Below are positions 26,615 to 35,648 of a stretch of DNA of 62,676 bases, piece by piece. The notes beneath the pieces are model-generated. The model made no database searches. It was given only the letters and a program-made list of their open reading frames with translations, and had not been told where the DNA came from. Location: contig NZ_JAKFZS010000033.1 of assembly GCF_021654285.1 (NCBI RefSeq), positions 1 to 62,676 on the forward strand. The letters run 5' to 3'. Each line of letters opens with the position of its first letter. Positions within the stretch are counted from its first letter, which is position 1. The DNA comes from Pseudoalteromonas luteoviolacea. Lineage in GTDB: Bacteria; Pseudomonadota; Gammaproteobacteria; Enterobacterales; Alteromonadaceae. The translations under genes and the position numbers were made by a program.

Positions 26615-27348
26615 GCTGGTTCCTCTGACGTTGCTGATTTGTTTTGTGCTTCTTGTTCTTTGATTTCAGCAATTTTGTTGCAAATCTTGGCTTCAAGTCG
26701 AGCAAGGCGGAATAAATGCACGATAAGCGCGAAAATAGCAGTCGGGATCGCCCACAAGCCGATGTGTAGAGGCTCAATACCCGCAATACCATTCTCTTTC
26801 AAAAACGCATCCATCAGTAATACTGCGCCAAAGGCAATAAATATATCTTCGCCAAAAAATACCGCGATGTTATCGCACGCAGCAGAGTGTGCACTGATCA
26901 TATCTTTCACTTCTTTTGGCAGTTCGCCATGCTGGTTTGCAGCTGCACCAAGCGCCATAGGAGCGAGCAGTGGACGTACAGTTTGTGCCTGACCTGCAAG
27001 GCTTAATAGCCCAAGTGCTGCGGAGGATTCACGTACAACAAAGTACATACCTAATATTCTGGCAGTGGTTGCGCCTTTAATGTTAGCAATCCAATTTTTA
27101 GCACGGTTTTGCAAACCATAGCGCTCTAAAATGGCAATCACGGGTAAGATGAGTAGGAAGCTGGCAAGTTGCCTTGAATTCATAAACTTTTCGCCAAAGG
27201 TGGCAAGTAATTCAGAAAAATTGAGGTCTACTGCCCACCCTGTAATGAGACCGGCTGCGGTGACCACCAATAATGGGTTGAATCGAAGGGCAAAGCCCAG
27301 TACGACAACCAATATTCCCGTTAATGGGAGTAAGTTTAGTTCTGTCAT
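26611..27348 (-). CDS. DUF969 membrane protein, putative permease partner
   Basis: Inner-membrane protein of 245 residues with five to six hydrophobic segments. DUF969 is the constant companion of DUF979. The pair resembles the two halves of an organic-anion carrier, which is inference from membrane pattern and gene neighbourhood. Pieces seen are NLLPLTGILVVVLGFALR at the start and VRPLLAPMALGAAA. It overlaps pxpC by 4 bases and DUF979 by 4 bases. The C-terminal 35 residues are charged and cytoplasmic. Confidence 0.85.
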   Translation of the reverse strand: MTELNLLPLTGILVVVLGFALRFNPLLVVTAAGLITGWAVDLNFSELLATFGEKFMNSRQLASFLLILPVIAILERYGLQNRAKNWIANIKGATTARILGMYFVVRESSAALGLLSLAGQAQTVRPLLAPMALGAAANQHGELPKEVKDMISAHSAACDNIAVFFGEDIFIAFGAVLLMDAFLKENGIAGIEPLHIGLWAIPTAIFALIVHLFRLARLEAKICNKIAEIKEQEAQNKSATSEEPA

Positions 27349-28283
27349 GTGTTTTTCTTATTGTGATGTTGTACAGCAATTTCTAGCTGTGCTAAGTGTT
27401 GTAATTGTTGTGTTGTCGCTTCTAAGGCTTGCGCTCTATCCACGGCGACAAAATTGCAAGTTTGACCTGCGCTAAGCTGACTTAACAGTCTAAGGTCCGC
27501 CTCAATGACTTGGCCAATGATTGGATAACCTCCCGTTGTTTGACAGTCATTTAAAAGGACAATGGGTTCACCGTTTGGTGGCAATTGTATTGTGCCAGGG
27601 CAAACCCCTTGGCTTGCAATACTCAGGTCATGAGCCAGGTCTATTTCGCTTGATAATCTAACCCCCATACGATTGCTTTGCGGTAATACTTGCCAACTCT
27701 TTTCGAACACGCTTTGTTGCTTGTCTTTTGCCAGTAGGTCTATGTGCGGTCCAGCAATAACACGTATTGTATCGGTATATTCAGGTAAAGCTGCGCCAAT
27801 AGAGCTAAGTACAGAGTTGGCTGCATAATCCAGCTCGTCACCATCGCTTAATGCTTTACCGCTTAAACCTCCAAACCCTGCTTGTATGTCCGTAGAGCAG
27901 GAATTCATGACACTAGGCAGTGAAGAGAAGCCATTTTGAATCGCAAAATATGCTCTGAGCCCTGTTTTGCTCGTCGCAAATGTTAAAATATCGCCTTCAT
28001 TAGCATGATAGCGCCAGCCAGTGATTAATGCTTGTCCAGATAGCTTTGCGCAAAGATCTGCACCTGTGATTGCAAAGTTTGTTGGCTTATTAAACTTAAA
28101 CTGACACAAACCCACAGTTATCTCGATAACTGGGGTGTCTTTTGGATTACTTAGAAGTATATTGGCACTTTTAGCAGCTAATTGATCTAATACACCGGAC
28201 TGTGAAACACCTAGGTGTCTAAAGCCCATTCTTCCTAAATCTTGTATACATGTTTGAATACCAGATTTTAAGATTGTTAGCAT
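27345..28283 (-). CDS. pxpC: 5-oxoprolinase subunit PxpC (biotin-dependent carboxyltransferase-like, KipA family)
   Basis: Subunit of the ATP-dependent 5-oxoprolinase PxpABC, which opens 5-oxoproline to glutamate. The 312 residues begin LKSGIQTCIQDLGRMGFRHLG and include VSQSGVLDQ and PNGEPIVLLNDCQTTGGYP, typical of the KipA/urea-amidolyase-related domain. It overlaps pxpB by 7 bases and DUF969 by 4 bases. Despite the carboxyltransferase name, no biotin carrier is present nearby. The third subunit PxpA (LamB/YcsF family) is not encoded in this operon or elsewhere in the window. Confidence 0.92.
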   Translation of the reverse strand: MLTILKSGIQTCIQDLGRMGFRHLGVSQSGVLDQLAAKSANILLSNPKDTPVIEITVGLCQFKFNKPTNFAITGADLCAKLSGQALITGWRYHANEGDILTFATSKTGLRAYFAIQNGFSSLPSVMNSCSTDIQAGFGGLSGKALSDGDELDYAANSVLSSIGAALPEYTDTIRVIAGPHIDLLAKDKQQSVFEKSWQVLPQSNRMGVRLSSEIDLAHDLSIASQGVCPGTIQLPPNGEPIVLLNDCQTTGGYPIIGQVIEADLRLLSQLSAGQTCNFVAVDRAQALEATTQQLQHLAQLEIAVQHHNKKNT

Positions 28284-28933
28284 ATGCCCTCCGTGCTTGG
28301 TAAAAATTTCACCACATCTCCAGGTTGTAAAATACTGGGGGAATCTAAATTATGATTGAATAATACGGTGTCTGTGTGACCAATCAATCTCCAACCACCA
28401 GGAGATTCGCTCGGGTACACAGCAGTTAAGTCTTGTGCAATGGCCACAGAGCCTTTCGGTACATGGGTTCTTGGTGACTCTAATCTTGGCAAGTGCAATT
28501 GAGGGTGTAAATCTCCAAGGTAGGCGAAGCCGGGCAAAAAGCCCAAAAACTTCACTTGATAGCTGCATTGGCTATGCAGTTCAACAATTTGTGATTGTGA
28601 CAAACCAGTCAAAGAGGCAACTGATTGAAGGTCTGGCCCGTAATGCTTACCATAATGTGTCAAAATTGTATGAACAGTTGGCTCAAATGATTCAGGCTCA
28701 ATGTTTTGCCAGGCATCTTGCATTTTATCTAACCAGTATTCTGGATCTTGAGAATGCATTAAATAGCCTGTGATTGTGGTTTTTGCTGGGACTATATCAA
28801 TAAAGACTTTTTGTTCGCGCATCCACGCGTGTAGCGCGAAAAGCTTGTTTTGTTGATACTGAGATAGGTTACTTTGCGTGATCTCTAAAACGAGTGCACG
28901 CTCGCCTAGAATGTAGATCTTGTTGTTAGTCAT
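28277..28933 (-). CDS. pxpB: 5-oxoprolinase subunit PxpB (KipI family)
   Basis: First gene of the pxpB-pxpC-DUF969-DUF979-pcp operon. The 218-residue protein belongs to the KipI/allophanate-hydrolase subunit 1 family, with FLGFLPGFAYLGDL, PRLESPRTHVPKGSVAIA and SPGGWRLIGHT. It forms the PxpBC part of 5-oxoprolinase, with cyclophilin-like folds. The upstream space (about 120 bases) holds a TATAAT-like hexamer at 28947-28952 on this strand, too close to the ATG to be certain. The SD is weak. Confidence 0.92.
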   Translation of the reverse strand: MTNNKIYILGERALVLEITQSNLSQYQQNKLFALHAWMREQKVFIDIVPAKTTITGYLMHSQDPEYWLDKMQDAWQNIEPESFEPTVHTILTHYGKHYGPDLQSVASLTGLSQSQIVELHSQCSYQVKFLGFLPGFAYLGDLHPQLHLPRLESPRTHVPKGSVAIAQDLTAVYPSESPGGWRLIGHTDTVLFNHNLDSPSILQPGDVVKFLPSTEGIC

Positions 28934-29054
28934 TACGTTGTCTTTATTATATTTTGCAACACGGTTTTCTTATTATTTTAGCGTTGTCATATCAGGTGAA
29001 TATGCATGTTTAATATACATATTTATGGTGTGCGAGGCTACACAATTAGAAAGA

Positions 29055-29086
29055 ACAAAAAAGGCCATGCAATTGCATGGCCTTTT
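29055..29086 (-). terminator. Terminator after pepA
   Basis: A perfect palindrome (29059-29070 with 29075-29086, AATT centre) is followed on the minus strand by six T's. It lies 12 bases after the pepA stop and ahead of the pxp operon promoter region. Confidence 0.9.
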
Positions 29087-29097
29087 CTTAAAGTCGA

Positions 29098-30612
29098 TTA
29101 GTTACCGCTTAATAACCATTCACTAAGAATTCGCACGCCGTAACCTGTACCACCTGCTGGTACTTCATCTTTGGTTTTCTTAGAGATTGCATTACCTGCA
29201 ATATCAAGGTGTACCCAACGTGTATCACCAACAAACTGCTGTAGGAAAGTTGCAGCAGTTGTTGCACCTGGACCATATGAGCCAACATTTGTCATATCTG
29301 CAATGTCAGACTTAAGCGCGTCTTTATAGCCTAACGGTAAACGCCATACTTGCTCGTTTACCGTTAGGCCAGCGATGGTGAACTCTTTTACTAGTTCATC
29401 GTCTTCTGAGAAGATAGCCGAGTAGTCATTGCCAACTGCACGGATTTTTGAACCTGTTAATGTCGCCAGATCAACCATGATTTCCGGCTTATAGAACTCA
29501 CGTGCGTACCATAAAGCGTCACTTAGAATTAAACGACCTTCAGCGTCTGTGTTCAGTACTTCAACACTTAGACCTTCAGCTGTGCGAAGTACATCACCTG
29601 GAGCGAAAGAGTTTTCTGATACCATGTTTGCAGCCATAGGCATAACAGCAACCACGTTTACTTCTGCTTTTGCTTTAGCCATCGCCTGAACAGTACCAAG
29701 TACTGCTGCTGCACCTGCCATGTCTACCTTCATTAGTGCGATAGACTTGCCAGTTTTAACATTATAACCGCCAGAATCAAACGTTATGCCTTTACCAACT
29801 AAAGCGATAGGGGTGTCGTTGTTACCTTTATAGTGTGCGATAACAAGGCGTGAACCTTGTGCACTGCCACGACCTACTGCTTCTAGCGCGCCCATGCCGA
29901 GTTCTTTAATTTCAGCAGGCTCTAGAACTTTTACTTCTACACCATATTGCTCTAGCTCTTTCGCTGCTTTTGCAAAATCAACCGGTGTCATTTCAGACGC
30001 AATTTCTGATGTTAAGTCACGCGCTAAGAATACACCTGATTGAATATGTTCTAGGGTAATATATTCTTTAGCTGCTTTACGCTTGCTGTCTACATCAATG
30101 TTGTAACTTACATTAAAAGTTTTCGGCTCTTTTTTGTACACTTCAAAAGTGTGGTCACGAAGGTTGATACCATGTGCCAATTGAGCTGCAAGTTGTGAAT
30201 TATTGATTTCACCGTCAAAGTCTTCAAAAGCAACTGCAACACTGGCTGATTTCTTATCTTCTAACTTGGCATGTAAGTTACCGCCAAGTTTTGTCATTTT
30301 GCTTGCGTTTAGTTCGTCTTCTTTACCAAGACCAACCACAATAATGCGTTTATAGTCAGAGGAAACAGGCGCTAGTACTTCAACTGTTTTTCCAAATTTA
30401 CCTTGGAAGTCTTCACTTTCTAATGCTCTGTTTAATTGCGCTCTAGTCGGTTTGTCTAGAAATTTGAAAGCCGCTTTTTTGTCTTCAGCTTTGAATACAA
30501 CTAATGAATCTGCGTTATCAAGCGTAGAAGTGAACTGGATATCTGCAGCGTTTGCTGAAACTGATGCACCAAGTGCGACTGCGATCGCTGAAAGGCGAGA
30601 GATAAAAGACAT
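29098..30612 (-). CDS. Exported leucyl aminopeptidase (M17)
   Basis: Di-metal aminopeptidase releasing N-terminal residues. From ATG 30612 the 504-residue protein begins with a signal peptide (MSFISRLSAIAVALGASVS, cleavage at A-N-A near 22), which ordinary cytoplasmic PepA lacks. The catalytic domain has VGKGITFDSGGYNVK, KVDMAGAA, NTDAEGRLILSD and the tail typical of M17. The metal-binding Lys, Asp and Glu of NTDAEGR are all present. ATG 30612 is chosen over the upstream 30642 because AGAGGA lies 8 bases before it and it opens a clean signal peptide. An export route through the inner membrane is inferred. It is monocistronic. Confidence 0.93.
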   Translation of the reverse strand: MSFISRLSAIAVALGASVSANAADIQFTSTLDNADSLVVFKAEDKKAAFKFLDKPTRAQLNRALESEDFQGKFGKTVEVLAPVSSDYKRIIVVGLGKEDELNASKMTKLGGNLHAKLEDKKSASVAVAFEDFDGEINNSQLAAQLAHGINLRDHTFEVYKKEPKTFNVSYNIDVDSKRKAAKEYITLEHIQSGVFLARDLTSEIASEMTPVDFAKAAKELEQYGVEVKVLEPAEIKELGMGALEAVGRGSAQGSRLVIAHYKGNNDTPIALVGKGITFDSGGYNVKTGKSIALMKVDMAGAAAVLGTVQAMAKAKAEVNVVAVMPMAANMVSENSFAPGDVLRTAEGLSVEVLNTDAEGRLILSDALWYAREFYKPEIMVDLATLTGSKIRAVGNDYSAIFSEDDELVKEFTIAGLTVNEQVWRLPLGYKDALKSDIADMTNVGSYGPGATTAATFLQQFVGDTRWVHLDIAGNAISKKTKDEVPAGGTGYGVRILSEWLLSGN

Positions 30613-30945
30613 TTTTATAATCCTCTGGATATTGCGTGGCAACGTTTTACCTTATTTTACAATACATATTAATCTAATGTCGTTGAACCGCTCGTATTGT
30701 AGGTTAAGTTGCAATTGCAAAGAACAGATAGTGAGTGTGAAGGAGGTGTGGCAATCAGTTTTCACATGTACGCACAGACTTAAAAGTGAGTTAAAAAATG
30801 TGCTTTTTATTCAAAAAATTACTAGATAAGCCTGTTATAGCGCAGTTTTTAGACCCAAGGTTTTATCAAAACTATCCAAAAATTTGAAATTGTTTTATTC
30901 AAAGCACGGTCCCAATGATTAGACGATTATGATAGGAGCATGTAA
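30613..30945. other. Divergent intergenic region between pepA and msrAB
   Basis: The two start codons are 333 bases apart and transcribed outward. There is no gene and no clear known operator. The msrAB end carries AGGAG at 30934-30938. Confidence 0.5.
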
Positions 30946-32223
30946 GTGAAAAGGCAGCTTACCTTTACTTTGTTACTGGGTTTATGTTCGGCTTTTAGCT
31001 ACGGCGCTGATATGCCAAAGCCCGAAATGGAAAATGCGAGTGTAAATATTCAAACACTTGTTCTTGGCTCTGGGTGCTTTTGGGGACCAGAGAAGCGCTA
31101 TGAAGCCATGAAAGGTGTGATTGATGCAGAGTCTGGTTATGCCGATGGTCGAGGTTTTAAGGCGACTTACAAAAATATTATCAGTCCTCGTAGACGCTTT
31201 GATGAGAACAATTATGCTGAAGTGGTCAAAGTTACTTACAACGCTAATTTGATTTCTACTGAGTCTTTGATTAAATCATATTTTGAAAGCCATGATCCTA
31301 CGCAAAAAAACCGCCAAGGGAATGACGTAGGCACGCAATACCGTTCTGTTATTTTGTTTGATACCGATGAGCAAGAAAAACAAGCACATGATTTAAAAGC
31401 GCGCTACCAATTGTTATTGCAAAAAGCGGGGTATGGCGATATTCAGACTAAAATAAAACCCCTTGAGCGATTTTATTCAGCAGAAGAGTATCATCAAAAT
31501 TATCTCGCGAAAAACCCCAATGGATACTGCCCAGATCATAGTACGGGGGTAACGTTTGACAAAAAAGAAACAAAACTGGTTGATAACGACGCTTTAAAAA
31601 GCGGTAAGCACATCATAGTCTTAGATTCTCGCAGTTATTGTCCGTATTGTGAAAAGTTGAAAAGCACGGTACTGAATGACTATCAAGGCTCTATACCACT
31701 TCATTATAGATATGCCGATCAACTGCAAGGCATAGATATTATGTCGGCTACGTGGGCAACACCGACTATTTTACTGATTGAAAATGGCAAAGAGGTTGCG
31801 GGTTATCAAGGTTTTATGAATAGAGAAACCTTTTACAAAGTGCTCGGCGCTTTTAAGCTAGGTGATACAGAGGCCTATAAAATTGCGTTTCAAAAAGGCA
31901 CAGAGAGACCGTTTTGCAAGCAATATGATATTTTCAAAAATACAGGGGAGGGTGTGTTTGTCGATAAGCTTAGTGGTGCGCCTTTGTTTGACACAAAAGA
32001 TAGATTTAATTCAGGTACTGGTTGGTTATCATTTAAATATCCGGTAAAAGAGAGTGTGACATATCATCAAGATTTAAGTTACGGCATGGTCAGAACCGAA
32101 ATACGCTCTAAATCTACTGGCATCCATTTAGGTCACGTATTTGAAAAAGAAGGGCCTAATGGTACGGATAGATACTGTATTAATGCTAATGTTTTGGATT
32201 TTATTCCAAGTAATAAGAGCTAG
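30946..32223 (+). CDS. Exported methionine sulfoxide reductase, MsrA-thioredoxin-MsrB fusion
   Basis: Repairs both diastereomers of methionine sulfoxide in exported proteins. The signal peptide (1-20, SYGAD) is followed by MsrA (about 35-205) with GSGCFWG and catalytic Cys44. A thioredoxin/glutaredoxin-like module (about 215-305) has CPYC at 232-235 and a cis-Pro-like ATPT. MsrB (about 310-420) has GTGWLSF, HLGHVF and catalytic Cys411 in RYCINA. The usual Zn-binding CxxC pairs of MsrB are absent. The order differs from Neisseria PilB, where the thioredoxin part comes first. The start is GTG 30946 with AGGAG 7 bases upstream. The internal module probably recycles the Msr domains. Confidence 0.92.
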   Translation: MKRQLTFTLLLGLCSAFSYGADMPKPEMENASVNIQTLVLGSGCFWGPEKRYEAMKGVIDAESGYADGRGFKATYKNIISPRRRFDENNYAEVVKVTYNANLISTESLIKSYFESHDPTQKNRQGNDVGTQYRSVILFDTDEQEKQAHDLKARYQLLLQKAGYGDIQTKIKPLERFYSAEEYHQNYLAKNPNGYCPDHSTGVTFDKKETKLVDNDALKSGKHIIVLDSRSYCPYCEKLKSTVLNDYQGSIPLHYRYADQLQGIDIMSATWATPTILLIENGKEVAGYQGFMNRETFYKVLGAFKLGDTEAYKIAFQKGTERPFCKQYDIFKNTGEGVFVDKLSGAPLFDTKDRFNSGTGWLSFKYPVKESVTYHQDLSYGMVRTEIRSKSTGIHLGHVFEKEGPNGTDRYCINANVLDFIPSNKS

Positions 32224-32274
32224 AAGTATTGCACCTTAGTCTTGATTAGGCTTTTGTTTAAGTAAATATACGAT

Positions 32275-32315
32275 ATAAGTAGTCAAAGCACATTGCTAAC
32301 GCTTTGACTGCTTAT
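32275..32315. terminator. Hairpin between convergent genes
   Basis: ATAAG-T-AGTCAAAGC (32275-32289) pairs with GCTTTGACT-G-CTTAT (32301-32315) apart from one central mismatch. It can serve both msrAB and the convergent small gene. Confidence 0.6.
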
Positions 32316-32327
32316 ACTTTGTTTATC

Positions 32328-32684
32328 TTAATCTGAACCACCATCACCAGAGGAGCCGCCAGCACTTCCTTCCATAAAACTACCGGAGTCGATGGGTGAC
32401 ATATCCCCGCCAAAAAATGAATCAGATATTTCTTCTCGCATACTGTTATAGTCACATACTTCACCACGATCACTGTGCCATTTATCGAACTGTTTCATGC
32501 TGGTATATAAAGCATGAGCGTAGCAGATATGCCTCCAGTTATAGCCTTCATCATGAATAGTCTTTTCAACTTGTCCAGTAGTATATGTTTTGCTTTTACC
32601 GTATCTGCGAGCAAGATCCTTGCCCAGAGTTGATATGTAACTTCTGATCGCTTTTTTCTTTTTATATTTTGCGAAAAACATCAT
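32328..32684 (-). CDS. Hypothetical protein, possibly DUF6559 family
   Basis: A 118-residue cytoplasmic protein. A basic start (KYKKKKAIRSYIS) is followed by KDLARRYGKSKTYTTGQVEKTI, then GYNWRHICYAHALYTSMKQFD, and a low-complexity tail rich in Gly, Ser and Asp. The T-x-G-Q-V pattern and CYAHALY helix recall small proteins annotated DUF6559, but I am not certain. No function is known. It is convergent with msrAB across a hairpin. Confidence 0.6.
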   Translation of the reverse strand: MMFFAKYKKKKAIRSYISTLGKDLARRYGKSKTYTTGQVEKTIHDEGYNWRHICYAHALYTSMKQFDKWHSDRGEVCDYNSMREEISDSFFGGDMSPIDSGSFMEGSAGGSSGDGGSD

Positions 32685-32901
32685 CTTTCCTTTAAAACGA
32701 TAGTGAATGTAGATTATTTATATTACAGAATAAATAGTAAAGCACCTAATCGGTTCTCAACATTGATAATGTTTGTAATAGAATGGGATAAGCAGAGTAG
32801 ACTTGAAATTTATGTTGATGGTCTATAAAGCTGAAAAACAGTGAGGTAAAGACTACCAACACACTAAGTAGTGATGCTTTTAACTTTATGAATGCCTCTG
32901 A

Positions 32902-33341
32902 TTATAAAAGGTTTTGGCTTGGCTTTGGTTTGCTCTTGATAAAGTTATCTTCTATATGCTTGATATATACATGCGTGTAATGGGGTAAAAACGCGTATGC
33001 TTTTTCTACCGCCATCCATTTAAAATCATTATGTTCATAGTTCAACCGAACTGTTTGCTTAGCACTGATAAACGCAACATAACCGATTAGTTTAGAGATG
33101 TTATCGATGTGAGATATCTTTTTGCCAAGTGGATAGATTGCGAATGCATTTAAGTTTGTTTCTTCTTTTAGTTCCTGATTGCACAGTCTAATGAAGACTC
33201 TGTTGGATTGCAGGTGCCTCCTACTGGCCACCAGTGGCCTTTATATTTACCGCCAGACCTTTTTAGATATAAATATTCGTATGTGTGCTCAGTCTTACGG
33301 AGGACATTAACGATGACGCCTTGTACTTGTTCTTTTTCCAC
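32902..33341 (-). pseudogene. Nudix hydrolase gene broken by a one-base deletion
   Basis: Read on the minus strand from GTG 33341 (SD AAGGGA, 7 bases upstream) the frame gives a Nudix N-terminus (VQGVIVNVLRKTE, then YLKRSGGKYKGHWWPVGG), then reaches a stop after CAIRN. Shifting by one base near 33173-33176 restores ELKEETN, completing the Nudix box, and continues to 32902. An added G in the GG/AA junction would repair it (CAIRELKEETN). The family hydrolyses nucleoside diphosphate derivatives. Either the gene is inactive or this is a sequencing error. Two independent halves of one motif in two frames make the call firm. Confidence 0.85.
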
Positions 33342-33499
33342 TGCACATTCCCTTGAGTGTATTGATAAGTTGTTGGTGCGTAATATTAATGCTTTACGAT
33401 TAATATTTTATAAAATTAAAAGCAGATATAGACCTTTGGTTAAACTCTTGTTTACTGGGTTTTCTTAAGTTATTTATCAACAAAATTATTTAATATCAA

Positions 33500-33907
33500 T
33501 TACATAATATTTTTCCATGTATTGTTTGGAGTTGATAGTAGATCTTTATTACGCCACTCGAAATAGGCAAGAAAAGTGACAAAAATCCCTTCTAAGCTGA
33601 TAAATACTAACCCTATTATACTCGCAGTTTGCATGTAATACACAACAAGCGCACAACATAATGCAGCCCATATAATGTTTGCAAATATGAGTAGGGTAAT
33701 TAACCGGGCTTGTCGAATTTTAGAAAAAGCGAGCGACAATGCATAAACGCCGTAATAGGCATTCATTGTCGCTAAAAACAGTATCATGGAAGTAGGTAAG
33801 TTATATAGATGGCTAACCCAATCGTTCAAAAGTAGTAAAAGAATGCCTACAACTAAACCAGCGATGCCATCTAAGTGAAGAATATTTTTCATTTTAAAAT
33901 GACTCAT
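33500..33907 (-). CDS. Small integral membrane protein, unknown
   Basis: A 135-residue protein with four hydrophobic segments (about 12-28, 40-58, 68-88, 92-112) and short charged loops. No family is recognised. It is encoded on the same strand as the BAAT-type pseudogene, 80 bases downstream of it, and may belong to the same transcript. The start at ATG 33907 has no strong SD. Confidence 0.6.
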   Translation of the reverse strand: MSHFKMKNILHLDGIAGLVVGILLLLLNDWVSHLYNLPTSMILFLATMNAYYGVYALSLAFSKIRQARLITLLIFANIIWAALCCALVVYYMQTASIIGLVFISLEGIFVTFLAYFEWRNKDLLSTPNNTWKNIM

Positions 33908-33987
33908 CCGTGAAGCATTTCCTTAATATAAGTCGATGTGCGAAGTACTCAGTAAGTAACCAGTTTTTTTCTTTTAAATTTTCCAAA

Positions 33988-34821
33988 CTATAATGTACTC
34001 AGAAAATGTCTAATTATCGACTTTTTAATTCTAGGTGCTGTTTCTTGGCTAAACCCGTGACCAGTTTTATATGAGTTATGAACTACTTTATATTTGAACT
34101 GTCTATTTTTTAAGTACAACTCAATGTCCTTTGCCATTTGGTAGGAAGGCCAGATTTGATCGTTTTCAGCTGAAATCATTAAAATTGGACCGTTGATATT
34201 CTCAAACTTAAATAAAGATTTTTTCACTAGAATTTCGTCATCTAACGCTGCGTTAAACCTGTTTAATAATGTTGCACTTGAATCTAAGCCCAGAGCTAAT
34301 GCCGGGATGTCTTTACCATCCATTGTCCATGCAGACTTAGGCATAGTTAAACCATTCCAAGCAACTTTACTTGGTGTAGTCACGTCGACAGATTTAATTC
34401 TTGAGTCTAAGCTTGCAAGTAAAAATGCAGCTTCAGAGTCTCTAGAACCGCCAACCACCCCAATTTTTGAGCTATCTATTGATGGGTGAGTGTCTAAATA
34501 ATTTATTGCATCGATAAAATACTCCATTGGGGTCTGATCTAACGTTTGCGGAATGCCTTTGTCTTTGAAATAGGCTAAACCAAGCACCGCTATACCATGG
34601 GGGGCAATCATTTCACCATTTGCATTGCCAGTGCCTAAGCCACCTTCAGAACCTCCAAAAGCAATCACAGCAGGCACTTTACCTTTAACCTTTGGTAGAT
34701 ATTAAATTAGCGACCAAGCCATTATGATTTACCTTATTATGTCGTATTGATGGTCTTGTGCTTTTGATAAAGCGGGTATGAGAGATAATATGAAATATAA
34801 AGGGAGTAGTAGTTTGTGCAT
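33988..34821 (-). pseudogene. BAAT/acyl-CoA thioester hydrolase-type secreted hydrolase with two frameshifts
   Basis: From ATG 34821 (SD AAGGAA, about 6 bases upstream) a signal peptide is encoded (MHKLLLPLYFILSLIPALSKA), then DHQYD and a stop after IIR. A second frame continues NKVNHNGLVANL, and a third gives YLPKVKGKVPAVIAFGGSEGG and runs intact to 33988. Together they make one secreted alpha/beta hydrolase of the BAAT C-terminal family of about 275 residues, with indels near 34730-34740 and near TTAATAT at about 34701-34707. The nucleophile elbow reads G-G-S-R-D instead of G-x-S-x-G, a further sign of decay. The acid (SAENDQ) and His (GHGFS) remain. Confidence 0.82.
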
Positions 34822-34857
34822 ATTGTTTCCTTGTTGTTTTAGACCCTGTAGTACATT

Positions 34858-35628
34858 TTAAATAGTATGTTTTCGTAAAAACTGGCTTAACATTTCACCA
34901 ACTAGTTTTGGTGATTCTTGATGAGAGGAATGAGCTGTCAGCGGTATATTGGCAAAACTACAATTTGTTATGCTTGCTTTGAGTGCGACCGCTTCATCTA
35001 ATGAGAATAAAAAGTCGTTGTCTCCACGCATGACCAGAGTAGGGCACTTGATCGTTTTGACGGCAATATCCGGGTAACCCGATGCAGTTGTATCAAGCCA
35101 TACACCTTTCACTGTATGTAAAAGCTTTGAAAAATTCGGTTCTGGATTATTCTCTTCGTAATATGCAACTTCATCAGCAAATTGCGATAGCCAATCTTCT
35201 TCATTTAAACCGCTTAATAACTCTATGGACGGGTCATTTGGCTTAAGTCGCCATTGTGCTCCAAGTGTCACTAGGCAATTTACCCTTTCAGGCTCGCTTG
35301 CTGCCAGCCGATAAGCAACAATACCACCGTCACTAAAACCAAATATTGAATACTGACCGACGTCTAGATGATTAAGTAGTGCTTGAATATCTTTTTGATA
35401 TTGCAGATAGCTAAGAGGCAGTTCACCCAAAAGTGATTTACCATGTCCTCTAAAGTCAACACGGATAACTTGATAATTCGAGGCGACATAGGGGGAAATA
35501 CTGTCTAGTTCATCCATTGAACCTAGGCCGCCATGTAACATCAATAATGGTGTACCTTTTGGATTGCCCGACACATCAAAATACAAGTTTGTACCATTTA
35601 TGTTTATGTAATCTTTTTTATTTTTCAT
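34858..35628 (-). CDS. Alpha/beta hydrolase
   Basis: Cytoplasmic alpha/beta-hydrolase of unknown substrate. It shows LMLHGGLGSMDE (oxyanion hole), RVDFRGHGKS, the nucleophile elbow FGFSDGG, the acid strand PTLVMRGDNDFLF and a C-terminal His in AHSSHQ. From ATG 35628 the length is 256 residues, usual for the family. A TTG at 35640 is in frame but has a poorer context. It lies 20 bases after the small lipoprotein gene and 36 bases before the BAAT-type pseudogene, so probably all are cotranscribed. Confidence 0.85.
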   Translation of the reverse strand: MKNKKDYININGTNLYFDVSGNPKGTPLLMLHGGLGSMDELDSISPYVASNYQVIRVDFRGHGKSLLGELPLSYLQYQKDIQALLNHLDVGQYSIFGFSDGGIVAYRLAASEPERVNCLVTLGAQWRLKPNDPSIELLSGLNEEDWLSQFADEVAYYEENNPEPNFSKLLHTVKGVWLDTTASGYPDIAVKTIKCPTLVMRGDNDFLFSLDEAVALKASITNCSFANIPLTAHSSHQESPKLVGEMLSQFLRKHTI

Positions 35629-35648
35629 GAGCTGTCTCAATCTGTTTG

